From Thysanoteuthis rhombus (lineage: Eukaryota; Mollusca; Cephalopoda; Oegopsida; Thysanoteuthidae), in NCBI GenBank assembly GCA_963457665.1, contig OY735218.1, forward strand, positions 45,245,158 to 45,309,157: 64,000 nucleotides of DNA, given 5' to 3'. A model generated the notes under the pieces. The model was not told the DNA's origin, searched no databases, and saw only the letters and a program-made list of their open reading frames with translations. A program made the position numbers and the translations under genes. Shown in pieces: positions 11,015 through 23,340 of the stretch. How positions within the stretch are numbered: position 1 is the stretch's first letter; the number at the start of each line of letters is the position of its first letter.

Positions 11015-11152
11015 AATCAATATGTGCTTGTGTGTACGCCTGTATGTGAGTGAGTTCGTACGTGTATCCGTGTGTGTCTGTGTGTTCATGCGTAGCGGGC
11101 CGTGTGTGTGTTCAAGGGTGCGAGCGTGTTCCTGCATATTCGTATATGAGCA

Positions 11153-11190
<38 letters not shown>

Positions 11191-11258
11191 CATGCCAGCC
11201 TGAGTAGATGCATATGTGTACAGGCATGTGTGCGCACGTATGTGTGTATATGTGTAAA
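11015..11258. repeat. GT-rich microsatellite cluster
   Basis: GTGT, TGTGCG and GTAT repeats with a pure (TG)n core at about 11155-11188. The open frames on both strands are artefacts. Confidence 0.9.
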
Positions 11259-11299
11259 TCCCCTGTTTTCACACCATTGTCTGCTGGAAGGTCAACAAG

Positions 11300-12335
11300 G
11301 ATAAACGAAAAAGAAATTGAATTAGACAAGCCTGACTGCTACAGGGTCAGACTCCACTCCTACTTCGATTCTAACTAAGGATGATGACTGCAACGTTTGT
11401 ATTGTCTACATGATAGATGAATTCGTAAATTCGTGGTTCAGGGGGTTTTCAATTGAGAATGAGTCACTTGAAGATGCACCATGATGAATGGTAGATAAGA
11501 AATGATAAAGGTGAATTGAAGAATTGTGTTGAATCTAATCAGCTTAAAACATGCTGAATGCTTGCATTCTGCACCATATTAGGGATTGATACACTTCAGA
11601 GGAAAAAAACAATACGAACGTTTGAGGTCATCTAATTAATTCAAAACTGTTTTTTCTTCCAAACAAATACTAATTTGATTAATGTTTAGCTTCATCTGAA
11701 TTTTTAATTGACTTTTATCAGAACATTGACTTAGAATGTGAATCTATTACAAAGGGTAAACAGCACGATCAGAAAAAAGTCCACACTGAGAATCAAAGAG
11801 AAGCTGATTCGACAATTTTCAAACTTGATTCCCTACAACCGATATTTGTAGAGTGACGGTCGAGTTCAAGTTGTGGTAAATAAACAACTAGAAAATTAGG
11901 TTCAATTAAAACTTTTCAAAATCAATAATAAAAAAAATTGTCAGAAAACCTCATCCAATCTAGATTAGATTGAAAATAATAAATCAAAAATAAATTGAAA
12001 ATTGTTGAATCATAATTAATGTTACAAATACCTGAGAAGACAACTAAACATTTTTCTCGATCGCTGGTGGCAAATTGCACGAAAAAGGCGGAACAACAAG
12101 TTGATTTTATAATTTTCTATGGCGAGTTGATATGAATCCAGTTTACGAGTTCTATAAAAAAAACTGGTAAAAAAAACTGCAAAAGACGTTAAGAAAAACT
12201 CGATCAGTGACTGTGAATGTCACCCAGTACACATGCTCACTCAATAAGTGTTGAGATCACATTGGATGAGAATGTCTATTGGAGATATTAGACAATGTTC
12301 TTATTTTAAATCATTGCAATAATGATGCTGAGGTA
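11300..12335. other. AT-rich DNA, no recognised feature
   Basis: About 1 kb without a recognised gene, RNA or repeat. Confidence 0.45.
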
Positions 12336-12339
12336 AGTA

Positions 12340-12692
12340 TCATCATCAGCATCATGATTATCACTTCAACGCCCAGTGTTGGGCATAGAATTTCCACAAG
12401 ATTTGCCAGACTTCTCCGTCGTGGACGTCGTGGGGCCAGTACTTTCTGGACTTGTCTAATTCGTCATGCCATCTTTTCTTTGCCAGCATCAATTTCGCAT
12501 ATGATCTCTTGGGATCCTAGTCGTGCATTGTCATGTCCAGCGGTTATTTTACATTCATGCAGCATGACCAGCTCATGGCCATTTGATTGTTGTATATCTA
12601 AGACTCCTGTTTGATTTTAATATACTGTGCTGGCTTGTAATCTTCATGACTCGCACCTATGCACGTTGCATAGTTCTCAGTAAGAGGCCATC
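12340..12692 (-). mobile_element. RTE-type LINE, diverged 3' end (copy 2)
   Basis: On the minus strand this is the same C-terminal part as in the other RTE copies. It starts from a CATCATCAGCATCATGAT tail at 12340-12358 and continues through the counterparts of the HDRE-WQILGK end, the RNxGRQNIRWRDEL segment and the AGHVARM segment. It is more divergent than the copies at 26.9, 33.4 and 39 kb, so it is probably an older insertion or subfamily. Confidence 0.75.
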
Positions 12693-12779
12693 CTTTTGTT
12701 TTCACTGAAAAAATAATTTCTTTGGATTGAATTGAAAAATTACGTTTATTTGATTACGTTTAGTTGATTTACCGAATGG

Positions 12780-12915
12780 GAATGGTCAATGGTCGAGTAG
12801 CCTCCTCCGTTGTATGATTGTTCCCATGGTTGGTTTTCATCAAGCGTTTTTGTGATTCGGTTGGTCATCACTTTTGTAAAAAGTTGAGGAGGCTTATGAT
12901 GTCTCCTTTCATTAC
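12780..12915 (-). mobile_element. RTE-type LINE, reverse-transcriptase fragment
   Basis: The minus strand reads ISLLN, then after a frame change LFTKVMTNRITKTLDENQP and, further on, GGGYSTIDHSH. This aligns with the RT core of the 30-kb and 39-kb copies (PISLAN; RIIKTLHENQPQEQAAF; YSTMDHVHS). The ~90 bp between it and copy 2 is unassigned, so the two pieces may be one element with a large internal deletion. Confidence 0.7.
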
Positions 12916-13690
12916 GTCTTCTATTGATATGTGGTGGAACCGAGTCCAGGGTATTCTGCTGGCAACATTCTGTCTACACAAACGGAGATCTCGTCGAATT
13001 TCTAAAAAAAATTAGTATATTTGATACACCAATAGCAGATATTTCAGTTTTACGTGTGATTCTCTTTCTTTATTTTCTCAAAATATCTGAATTTCAAATT
13101 GTAGAAAAAAAAGAAATTTACTCAATCAAATGTTTTTGTTTTAATTTTGTTAGACCATTAATCGTTGAATACGGTCAGACTTTTTCCTCCCTCTGCTCAT
13201 TTGTTCACAACGCTTTAGGAAGCAACTGAATGCGCTTTGAGTAGTGATTCCATATTGTGAATCAACATTCGACAAAGTCCAGGGTGAACAAATGATTACA
13301 CAGTAAATAGTCCAACCATATCATAAATAATCATATGTTGATTTAAAGAAAGAAATGATAATGTCATTTTTATTTTGGGTTTTATTTCCTAATCGGTATT
13401 CGTTATCTGAAATTATTTGTATTTCATATTGCGATTCTAATTTGATCATATGTTGATTTATCAGAAGAACAAAAATGAAATTTTTACTTTATTCAAAACT
13501 AATCAAATATCTCTTCCGTCAGGTCTAACTGAATTATTGATTTTTTACATGGAAAAATCCTATCATGAATTTACCAACAATAAAAATTGTAATGAAATGT
13601 CAATTTGTCATATCTAATTATTTCTCGTTTTTTACTCAGTCTTATTTTATGATTTGACAAAATATATTGGAATTCAAATAATAATGTTAT
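12916..13690. other. AT-rich DNA, no recognised feature
   Basis: A 101-codon frame at 12924-13229 has no recognisable motif. The first ~100 bp may be further decayed RTE. Confidence 0.35.
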
Positions 13691-13698
13691 TTTAGGAG

Positions 13699-13945
13699 GT
13701 ACAATTGGTGTAGTGGTAACGGTATAGACAGTAGAATCGGCGACCCAAGTTCAAACTCTTGTCAGGGCTGTTTATGTTCACATTGAGGTGGTTCAATGTA
13801 CGATTTGGCATCCTTCCGGCAGCTCCTGTCAAGCTGATTCATGACGTTTTCTCTGGACTACATCAGCTTAGCCGAGGGGGGGGGGTCTGACGAATAGGCC
13901 TCCAAGATCTCCATACACCTTGGAGAGAACGGCCATTCATCCAAT
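13699..13945 (+). mobile_element. tRNA-derived SINE
   Basis: ATTGGTGTAGTGGTAACG is a good A box and CCAAGTTCAAACTC a B box with the usual spacing, followed by a ~180-bp non-tRNA body with a G-run at 13873-13884. Together they look like a SINE of a tRNA-derived type. The anticodon arm is not tRNA-like. No tail is obvious. Confidence 0.6.
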
Positions 13946-14214
13946 ATTATATTAAATATAACTGAATTATTGGAAAACCAGCGTAAAATTCCTGTTCCAC
14001 TTCAACCTACGACTTAGTAATTGTTTGGGTACGATACCGAGTAGTTCCCTTTATTGGAATTTCTCAGAACAATGAGTGTCACTTTGTGATGTCCATCCTT
14101 GATTGAAGTCACATGCGACAAGTTGTACTGGATTACATGGTATTACAAGTAAGGTGTAATCTCTGACATAACCTACTGGACTAAGTGGAAACTTTCAGCC
14201 TTAGTGGTTGGTTT

Positions 14215-14402
14215 GGAATCAGAGTTGTGAGTCTCCTGAAGTAGTTGCCAACCAAGGCGAGAGAGTCCAGTCTACCCTGCTATTTACTCGTAACTGGGTG
14301 AGGTTTGCATTCATTGTGATTTGAACATCAACTATCTTAGCCGGAATCGAACTCGGTTCCCTGCTTCTATTTTTCATGCTGATAACGTTAGGCCCTCTGC
14401 AT
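14215..14402 (-). mobile_element. tRNA-derived SINE
   Basis: On the minus strand from 14402, GGCCTAACGTTATCAGCATG is A-box-like and GAGTTCGATTCCGGC is a near-consensus B box. The body continues down to about 14215, beyond which no boundary is seen. The 80-codon minus-strand frame here is incidental. Confidence 0.5.
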
Positions 14403-14779
14403 AAAATTATCAGTTCGTTGTTTTTGATTATTTCGAGGATCTTACTACGTCTTCTATGCAAGTGTGTGTATATGCATCTGTGTATACTGGGGTGTATGCA
14501 TAGATGTGTGTCTTCTTGTGAATGTACGTGCGTCTTTTTGTAAATGTATGTGTGCGTCTGTGCGTCTATTTGGCGTGAATCATGTTCTCGTCATTATTGC
14601 TTCCCTCTTTTTTTATGCTAAATTTCCGTTGTTTTCGCTTCGTGTTGGCTGCAAGGAGTTCACCAGAGAAACACGATGAGCAGGAATGCATTACATTAAT
14701 CAACAAGACAAAATGGCGGACATCAACTTATTTCATCCCCAAGAGCTTCCGGTCTTGGTTTCAGTTGCCCTTTTTTTGC

Positions 14780-14790
14780 ACGTTAATACA

Positions 14791-14824
<34 letters not shown>

Positions 14825-15155
14825 GATTCACATCCACGCCAATGTATGCCTGCACACACCCAACAGACAGGTGTGTGTATATGCACAAACACATGTACAC
14901 ATACATAGATACACAAGAAGCACATACATTAACGCTCATGCACATTCACATGCATACACACGTAAGCACACATACACACACCGATTTACAAGAATCATAG
15001 ACACTCACACATACACACACGTGCGCGCGCGTACATAAATAGATTTTCATACGCATACATACACATATGCACTCTATCAGTCTGTCTCTCTCACTTTCTC
15101 TCACACACACACTCTGTTCCTTGCTCTCTTTTGTGTGTGTGTGTGTGGGGGGGGA
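14780..15155. repeat. CA-rich microsatellite cluster
   Basis: (CA)n core at about 14788-14824, mixed CACATA and CACGC repeats to about 15120, then a (GT)n and G-run at 15132-15156. Frames over it are artefacts. Confidence 0.9.
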
Positions 15156-15451
15156 CTAGTGTAAAAGAACTAATGTAGAAATATTTAGGAATTCCATTGC
15201 GTATTTAGACCTGGGATGGGGACTCAAAGAAATGAAAACTGAATGAAACTGTAAATTGTGTAAATTAATGGAAGAAAGGTGTGTAGGGTAGGGATCTTCC
15301 TTGATTGTTCTGTTCTATCCATCGTTATTTGTGTCTTGTCTACTTGGGGCGCCAAAAAACACCAACTTCATTAATCTTGAGATGTTACATAAAATTTCTT
15401 CGTTCCTTCTTTCTCAAATTTATTTATTTATCATTTGATCGATTTATCTGC

Positions 15452-15640
15452 AGGGGGAGTAGTGGTGTAGCAGTTATTAGCATGGAGAATTAAATTGGCG
15501 AACTGAGTTCAAACTCCGACTGAAGCAGTTTCCATACACTTCACTCAAATGCCCCTATGACAGGCATGAATCTACTTCTCTTCCCTTTGATTAAATTGCA
15601 GGGCACCGTAAAAACAAACGAACTCAGAATTGCTACGAAG
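15452..15640 (+). mobile_element. tRNA-derived SINE
   Basis: TAGTGGTGTAGCAGTTATTAG is an A-box-like start and CTGAGTTCAAACTCCGACTG a B box. The head is related in layout to the SINE at 13.7 kb but the bodies differ. The end of the body is uncertain. Confidence 0.55.
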
Positions 15641-15699
15641 AATGATTTAGTCTTCATGGATCGTTCGAGAAACAGGAAAAAAAAAATGAAACAACCGTT

Positions 15700-16430
15700 T
15701 AGAGAGATTTGCTAGTTTTCAGCTTCTTTTGATATTAACAAGTTTCAACCTACTTTGGCTCAAGACCATGGATATAGAGTATCAGTGAGGACCGAACTTA
15801 CCAAATTAGTGATGGTCATTGTGCCAAATGATATTCACAAAGCTTAGCTTAGTAGAACTCGTAAATTGAAGAGAGGATTTCGGATATGAAAGCTAAGCCG
15901 GAGGAGAAAATTACGTACAGAAAGTTATTTGGCGGAAGCAAAAAAAAAAAAAAAATGTATACTGAACCACTAACACGATTCATAAACATTTAGATATAGA
16001 AAGACACCTCTTGAATTTTATATATTTTAACTTTGTTAGCGTTGATTAAAAACGAAAGTGTTTGTGAAATTTATTTCGTTTTATCTTATAATTTTATTTC
16101 ATTTTTACCTTCTCAGTACTTTGTACATCACATTAAATTGTTATCGGTAAAGTGTTGACGTTGAATCTGCCAGATACCCTTTTCAAAGCCCTCTATCCAT
16201 CAGGGTTATAAAACGAACACTTAGAGAAAAATACATTTTTTTAATTTTGTCTATGTCCTGCATCAAATGTGTTTGGGCCTGCTGAGGGGGCCATATGGTT
16301 CCTGTTGGGAATCGGTACACTACGTTTATTGTCTGCCTTTATCTCCTCCTGACATTAAAAAGAACTATTTTTCAATATTATTTGAAGTATTATTACAGTT
16401 TTTTCTTACTTCTGTAAAAGCACTTCTGTT
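15700..16430. other. AT-rich DNA, no recognised feature
   Basis: No gene or recognised repeat. An A-run lies at about 15941-15954. Confidence 0.4.
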
Positions 16431-16439
16431 TTGTTTCAG

Positions 16440-16695
16440 TTGAAGCACTTCTTTTTTTAACATTTCATTTTACCAAATGCCTAAAACAGTTCCAACTGGC
16501 CTCAAGTTGGCTGTATATATGCGCAAAATTCACAAACTGTTTCCTCTTTGGCAAACAATTCGTGGTGTTTGCGTTCGATAATAATGATCTGATTTCCATT
16601 TATTTCCACACATAATAACCAAATCTTACACGCATACTCAACGGATCTTGGAGAAGATTTTGAAGTTAAATATATACGACATTACGAGGTCAGCT
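16440..16695 (+). repeat. Dispersed repeat shared with 62.3 kb (copy 1)
   Basis: Ordered matches with 62295-62580 include TGCCTAAAACAGTTCC, the CACAAACTGTTTCCTCTTTG and GCAAACAATTCGTGG region, GCGTTCGATAATAATGAT, a GGATCTTGGAGAAGATTTTG segment and an AAGTTAAATATATACGA end. The block AATGATCTGATTTCCAT recurs at about 26035-26055. No coding capacity is seen. The class is unknown. Confidence 0.65.
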
Positions 16696-16699
16696 AGTG

Positions 16700-17780
16700 T
16701 ATATTTATATGTCGTCGTACTTCAATGAAACGTTTCTCTCGTTTGGAACGTTAAAAAATGCCAATGAAATCCCCACGCTATCTCTAAATATTCATTCATG
16801 AAAATCATTTCTTAAGATTGAAATTCTTAAGAAATGATTGAATGGAAAGGGGAAACAATTCCAGACACGTTTTAACAATATATCCAGCTATATTTTAACT
16901 ATATTTTTAGCGATGTTTTCAGCTACATTCTTAGCCATATTTTCAGCCTTATTTTAACAATAAAAGAGAAACTTTGTGGATATTATATGACCGACTGTTT
17001 TGGGGCGAGGGGGATCGAGTGATCCATGTCACATCAATTACCTTGTCAGAAGAAGATCCTTAAACAAGATTGTTGCGTTTGAAAATAAACTGAGCATCCG
17101 ATTCAAAATCATCACTTCTCTGGAGAAAAACAAGAAAAAAAAAAGACTCCCTTCAGTCTCTGTGACGCTGTTTACACAATTTTGTCAGAATTTAGCAACA
17201 TTTGATTAATAAAACTATTTGTTTCCAATTGATTTTTAAAAAGAATAACATAAAGCTATTAAAAATTTAGAAAAAAAGACCCTCTAAAATGGTTACTGAC
17301 TGGTTCTCTTGAGGGTTGCTAAATTTTCGTTCCCTATAACTCTACGTTTACGATATGAGATATGAGAAAAATGTCTTAGTTTTTCATATTATGAATGTTG
17401 CTTTAGATAACATTTTTTATTTCGAGAATGATGAAAATTAAGACATAGAAAGAAAAATATTCCTTCCCATTTCCTCTTCCTTTCTTTCATATGAACACTT
17501 TCAACCTCTTCTAGTTTGGTCAGCAGGATAGTGAATTTAGCCTTCATGGATCTGTTGACGTTTGCTGAGATCAGATCTTTAAAATTCTAAATTCTTTTGG
17601 GATCACCAAAATTGAGAAGAAGTCAAAATTAACCTCACGACGAATTGACGGAAAGTTTGATTAACGACTGTTGAGCTCGGTTGAAGTAGAAACGTAAAAA
17701 GGTTTAAAAACTGGGAGTAAAAACCTCTTTTCTTTGTCTAATTCTTCTTGAGTATTTTGCCTTTTTTCTTTTTTCTCTCA
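16700..17780. other. AT-rich DNA, no recognised feature
   Basis: Contains an imperfect palindrome around 16810-16835 (TTTCTTAAGATTGAAATTCT then TAAGAAATG) and a short array of AGC-TATATTTTAAC-like units at 16870-16960, but no gene. Confidence 0.4.
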
Positions 17781-17784
17781 CCTT

Positions 17785-17847
17785 TCTTCTTCTTCTTCTT
17801 CTTCTTCTTCTTCTTCTTCTTCTTCTTCTTCTTCTTCTTCTTCTTCC
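17785..17847. repeat. (TTC)n microsatellite
   Basis: About 20 uninterrupted TTC triplets. Confidence 0.95.
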
Positions 17848-17933
17848 AATTATACATTTTTCCATTATCTCTTATCTTTCTTCAAAGATGGTGATTAACC
17901 ATTAAGATAGATGTAAAATACGCAAGCTATTTT

Positions 17934-17986
17934 AAGGGGACATAACTCCTACTAATCGATAGTAATCAGTTACTTCCCTTGATGTA
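17934..17986. repeat. Short palindromic unit of AAGGG-ATAACT type
   Basis: The ends TAAGGGGACATAACTCC and AGTTACTTCCCTTG are imperfect inverted repeats about 50 bp apart end to end. They resemble the AAGGGAGATAACT motif known to be widespread in molluscan genomes. A second unit is at 20797-20852. Confidence 0.5.
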
Positions 17987-18194
17987 TACTAAATCAATTG
18001 ATATTGAAAAATACGATTCAAAACTTGTGCCATGGAACCCTTACTGGCCAAAGGTGGAAATATTGGACCCGCTCGAGAACATTGATTCAAAAAACGAGAC
18101 TTCTGCTCTAGTTTTCGATTCTGAATTTCATTATTCTCAAACCAAAGATTGAAAAGAAAAGCAAAGAATTTTTGTATGCAACGTCACATATTCA

Positions 18195-18300
18195 CTGAAG
18201 TTGGCCGATTAGATCTTCGAATAGGAATTAGTATTAGAGAAGTGAGTTCAAATCTTATCAGAATCGGCCCTCCATTTTTTATCTATGCTGCAAACCACGT
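18195..18300 (+). mobile_element. Possible tRNA-derived SINE head
   Basis: GTGAGTTCAAATCTTATC is B-box-like, with a weak A box in the preceding 50 bases. The support is thin and there is no body homology to the other SINEs here. Confidence 0.3.
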
Positions 18301-18586
18301 CATTTACACCTGTACAAAACAACAAAAAATGATATTGAAAAAACAAAAACAAAAACAAACAAACAGGGTCACAATCGAGATTGGATTGGGTAGCATTATT
18401 TTTGAAATTTCCACAGAATGATACGTTGATAGATAGATGTATAGCGTTCAGCTACAAAAAGTCGGGATGAGATGGTATTCGAGGTCGCATTATACTCACA
18501 TAAAACGGTACTCAAAAATGAAGAAAGAAAATACTTCATTTAAGATATCCAGATAACTTGAAGAATTAAAACATCGAGGAGGGAAA

Positions 18587-18823
18587 TCTGTGTGTGTCAC
18601 TGTGTGTGTGTGCGTGCGTGTGTGAGTGTGCTTACGTGGCTGCGTGTGTGTGTGTGTTTCGGGTTCTACTCAAAAGATCATACAATTTCGACTGAATTAG
18701 GTGTGGTTCCATCCTCGTTTGACTCCCTACTTTTTAGTTTTGTGCCAGACAATACTTACTTTAATGTACTAGAGTGTGTGTGTGTGTGTGTGTGTATGTG
18801 TGTGTGTGTGTGTGTGTGTGTTT
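18587..18823. repeat. Two (GT)n tracts
   Basis: GT-rich tracts at 18587-18660 and 18775-18823 flank about 115 bp of ordinary sequence. The frame across them is an artefact. Confidence 0.9.
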
Positions 18824-18829
18824 TCAAAG

Positions 18830-20795
18830 TACTACTCAGAACTTCAATCCATGTGTGAGCCAGTGTTGGTTGAGATGCCGAAGGCTGTCCTGGATCCAGC
18901 TAATATTCATTCATTTTCAATTCTCGTAATAAATCCAACTTGATCATCATATTGTCGAAAAATGATTTTTCTAGGTCGAATAAGAAGTATTTCAGCGCTG
19001 ACCGATGTGCATCTCTTTAAGTTCGCGTGGTACACCAGACATGACAAAATATTGGTGGGGCAAGGGGTAACCAAACCAAATGTACAGTAAGCCCCAATCT
19101 GAGATGAGGTTTTCGAATTCCAAGCTTCTCAGGGCCCGAACTCCTTGTATTTTAGATGAAATATATCATTTTCAGCCGTCGAATGTTGACATGAAAGCAG
19201 ATGTTAAACTCTCTACCTGAATGATATTACAAGAGATATTTTTCAAAAAGATTGAGAAGTATACAATAGTATACAATAGTTAAAAAGTAAATTTGTCGTA
19301 AATGACTCATCAAAAATCATCCATCATCCATTTTACGTTTACTTTTAAGGGCCCTGAACCTATTTTCCCATTTTTTAAAAGGCTTGTAAATAATGAGGTG
19401 ATACAGTTGACTGATTGCACAAGCAATGAAAAGCTGAGTAAAATTCTGAAACACTTTTAAGATTTCTCTTTTGCCCAAGATGGCACTGATGGCGTTTGCA
19501 TAAATCTATACTTTCATTTCCTATCTCGTTGGTTTTTTTGTGTGCAAATATGGAAGAAAGTTTGATGAGAAAATAAACAGAGCAAGCTCAGCTACGCTAG
19601 GGTCAAATTTCTTGTTTCATTGAAATAAAAAAGGAAGCAAAACGGAATTCATTCCTCCATACAACATTTCTCCAAAACTACGTGTTTCATTTAAACTCTT
19701 TTATTGATAATTCCTCTAAATGGGATTCGCTAACTTTACATCAACCCGAGTAGGGCTTTCAAAGTGGAGATGAATTCGCCATCAGTTCTTGCATACGTCA
19801 ACGTGTCAATGTGAAAATAAAGTCAAAACTCAATAGAAAGGGTTTGGCAAAAGAATAAAAAGTCTACTCAATCTAATGGATAATCCTCCACTGACCTTGA
19901 AAACAAGGATAAACTGTTTTGCTCCCAGTTGAATTCAATTCCAAAAGCTATGGAGGTCTCACAGAAAGCCTTGGACCACTGCGCCTCGAAAACATTACTG
20001 AAGAATGTAATTCATTTTTAATTATAAATAATACAGTCGGACGGATACCTCAAAATCACAGACGAATATCTGTTGCCTTTTCATGATTTTATATTGTTTA
20101 ATGGTTCTATTATCATATCAACTTTTTTAATGACGTCTTTAGTTGCAAGGTATTTTTTTACCAAAATGAAAAATAATAAAATATATATACTTGCTATTAT
20201 ATAAAGATAATCATTTCTACAACAGAAATTCGATGTTTACAAGAAAGAAAAAAAAAAAAAAATACTGAGAACTCGGAAAGGCAAGTCGACACAACATGAC
20301 GTCACAGAATTACTATTTCTTTTCTACTCCCTCTATCATTTATATCTGAAATTCATACATCTTAAATTCCAGATCTGACTAATTGCGATTATCGAGTTAA
20401 CTCTGAGAGTTTGACAAAATTCTGGGAGTTTGACAATACCGTTGCATGTTTTTTTTCTTCCTATTCGATATACTAAAATAGTTTGATATTGAGAAGAAAC
20501 TGTTTATTATAATTGTGGTAATGTCATAAGCCGGCGATTGTTATCAAAATAAGTCAGTCCCAAACACTTCATTTTCAGTGATGACATTAAACGGTTTTTC
20601 TCTATATATCCTTCGTTTAATAACCTGGTTATTTTTTTTTCATTATCTAAAAGACCCTATCCAAGACTTCGACAAAACTAGATCTCAGGCATACGTCTGC
20701 CATTAGTAAAAAAAATAATGGCGAAATAATTTCTCACGGGTTCTTCTGATCAGCATTGAACTGAAACCCGAAGTATTTTCGGTTAACAGATTCAG
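18830..20795. other. AT-rich DNA, no recognised feature
   Basis: Nearly 2 kb with no open frame of note, no recognised repeat and only short homopolymers. If anything host-related is hidden here I cannot see it. Confidence 0.45.
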
Positions 20796-20796
20796 A

Positions 20797-20852
20797 CAAG
20801 GGAAGTTACACCGTTAAATATAATGTACGAGTTATTTCCCTTGAACCACAGT
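20797..20852. repeat. Short palindromic unit of AAGGG-TTATTTCCCTT type
   Basis: ACAAGGGAAGTTACACCG and CGAGTTATTTCCCTTG form an imperfect inverted repeat, the same design as 17934-17986. Confidence 0.5.
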
Positions 20853-21029
20853 GCGCTCCTGCCGTTGATGAATACTTAATTTTTCTTCGATCTCTTTTAT
20901 TCTTTGTAAACAACAAGCAATATAATTCGGCATCACATTAATCAAAATCACCATAAGGAGGAGAACTTTCCTCTTGCTTTTGAAACCAACAAGCGAAAAA
21001 AAGTTCAAATTTGATCATGCGAGATGAAA

Positions 21030-21205
21030 GAAATTCCTCTCTCCCGATTTAGACCCCCAAAGGTAAAATTAAGTCCCCTCTCGATTTTGACCCTTAAATG
21101 AAATAAAGAATTACCAAACCGGATTTTACCCATAAAAGTGAATAAATTTTGCCATGGTTTTGATTCCTAGAAAAAGTTTCCCCTCAATTTTGACCCCTGA
21201 CAGTG
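21030..21205. repeat. Degenerate minisatellite, block B units (small array)
   Basis: About four imperfect units, each with the pattern TCGATTTTGACCCCTAAA, a short A/G-rich run (GTGGAAAA-like) and a T/C start of the next unit. The same units make up 23340-24720 and 50800-51075. Confidence 0.7.
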
Positions 21206-21574
21206 GAAAAGGAGTTCAATTGTATGGTTGCGTCGTAATTCTTTGTTCTGTAAAAATGTTTAAGATGTAAAAAATTTACAAAAGAAAAATGCATCGTCAG
21301 AATATGAAGTCAGGTAAAAATAATTTTGGAAGAATAAATGTGATGAACTAAATAAGTGTTCTAAAATGGCATCGAGGCGTTTTCCAATTTCAATCACAAT
21401 ACAGGGGTTCAGTACCATCGTCATTTAATATATAGATACCCCCTACCACAAAACCCCTTGACAGATTTTTTTCTTGCATTCTATTTCTGAATATTTTGGG
21501 GTTGCCTTAAATAATTATATCCAGCTACAATACATTTCTCGAGAGGAGAAAGCGAACAAATATAAATATAAAGG

Positions 21575-22137
21575 ATGAAGTATAACAATTCCCTAGAGAA
21601 TAAAGGAATTGAAATAGATAGCGAATATATGAGTAACCTCAGATCTGCAGACGACCTTCCCCTTTTTGCAGAAAACCTACAAAACCTCCAACTAATGCTA
21701 GGTGAACTTAACGAAGAAAGCAAGAAAGTCAGCCGACACACAAACTTTAGAAAAACAAAGATCATATTCAACAATCACGTCGGAAATGAGAACACAATGC
21801 TCAAAATCGAAGACGCAAAACTGGAGAAAGTAGACCACTACATCTACCTAGGACAAGGAATCTTCATGAGACCCTCAAAAGAAGAAGAAATCAAACGAAG
21901 AATCACACTAAGACGTCAAGTCTTTGGCAGAGCAAGCTCAACCTTCAGAAACAGGAAGATTCCATTAATCCTAAGAAGAAGAGTGTAAAACCAACGCATC
22001 CTCACGATAGTCACCATAGATAAATGAAGTAAATATTGGTTCTGCGACGCCCACAATAGAGAGGTGCGGCGAAACTTTTGGAATCCAACGACGGACATTA
22101 AAAGACAGGTGATGATGATGATGATGATGATGATGAC
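21575..22137 (+). mobile_element. RTE-type LINE, 3' fragment (copy 3)
   Basis: Starts inside the reverse transcriptase at the NxxLENKGIEIDSEYMSNL segment and includes the catalytic motif as SADDL in place of FADD. It continues through NLQLMLGELNEESKKVS and the YIYLGQGIFMRPSKEEEIK part. An internal deletion near 22010 removes most of the AETWNL-AGHVARM region. A (GAT)n tail of nine triplets at 22111-22136 marks the 3' end. It is truncated at the 5' end, as is usual for target-primed reverse transcription. Confidence 0.85.
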
Positions 22138-22139
22138 TA

Positions 22140-22990
22140 TTCAAGGTAAACCTATATTTAGAAACATGGATTTTTTTTCTCGTTCTTTTAAGTCCGTCTG
22201 ATTCAAATGAGGACGAATTTATAATGGAATCGACAAAAACGAAAGGCAGGATACGAAACCCGTTCTCCCATTAAAGAGATCTAAAATATATTAGCGTTAC
22301 TTTCAGGGTTTCAACCACCAAGTGTAACTTGATTGCATTTCAGGTACATCGATCAAATAGAAAGAAACTTTTCACATCATAAATTAGTGGCAATGGTAAC
22401 CCTTGATCTTACTCATGTGAAATATTGTAGTTCAACACAGCATACAAAGGCTCCACAAGACTACAAAAAAGTATAACTATACCACGTATTGATCAGATAT
22501 TAACGTAATAATGAAACTAAAAGCCCTTAATTTGTTCTTTATCAGAATGTTGCGCTCCATTTATTCGTTTAGGTACAATGGAAGCAGGGCATAAAACGTG
22601 CAAAACCGTCGTCGTATTTTCGGGGGGGGGGCATCCAGAGATTTCTTTGTGTCTTATGAAGAACAAAATTGATGGCTTTATAAATTTATCATCGTATTGA
22701 AATCTTGTCAATGCGAATAACAATTTTACTTTTTTGAGCCTTTCTATGACTTTGTGGAGCCTTTGTATTAATTACCATATTTTAAATCCGTAAGACGAAA
22801 AATTACCATTACATTCAATTTACAAAGAGACAAAAAGGTAACATGAACCAAATGTCGTTCCACTTGAAATGGTCGAGCCCATCTCCTCCTTCAGGCAAAG
22901 CATAATTAAATTGAAAATTTTACCTCAAAAAGATATTTTACAATTATGAAATAAGTAACCATATGCAACTTTTAATTAGACAGTGTGCGC
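22140..22990. other. AT-rich DNA, no recognised feature
   Basis: No gene. A nine-G run lies at about 22622. The 68-codon minus-strand frame at 22517-22723 is anonymous. Confidence 0.4.
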
Positions 22991-23029
22991 ATGTGTGATT
23001 TGAAGCGCTGCACAATCTTCCTTTCGTAG

Positions 23030-23340
23030 TAGTTGGGCTAATCTCCAAAAAGATGGGGGATTAAAGTAAAAAGAAAAGGGTTGAAAAATGTTGAGGGTTG
23101 AAGATGTTGAAAAATGGTTGAAAGTTTAAGGAAGGAGAGATATAATGTTAAGAATGGGGGCGTAATGTTAAAGGGGGGAGGGGCTGTTGTTAAAAAAGAG
23201 GTAATATTAAAAAAAAAGGGGCTAATGACGCAAAATCGGATTTTGACTAATGAAAGAGGAAAAAGTTCACGGATTTCTTAAAAAGTGAAAGTTCCCCTTA
23301 ATTGTTGGGGGATAGTGCTTAAAAATGGGGCAATGTTGAA
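23030..23340. repeat. Degenerate minisatellite, block A units
   Basis: Short irregular units based on GGGGCTAATGTTAAAAA and GTTGAAAAATGG, roughly 18-25 bp each, rich in G and A on the plus strand. The same units occur in the same order before block B at 50540-50790. Confidence 0.7.

Noticed and set aside
14686-15000. Frame beginning MADINLFHPQELPVLV
   Set aside because: The start looks protein-like, but it runs straight into a CA repeat and has no family match that I recognise.
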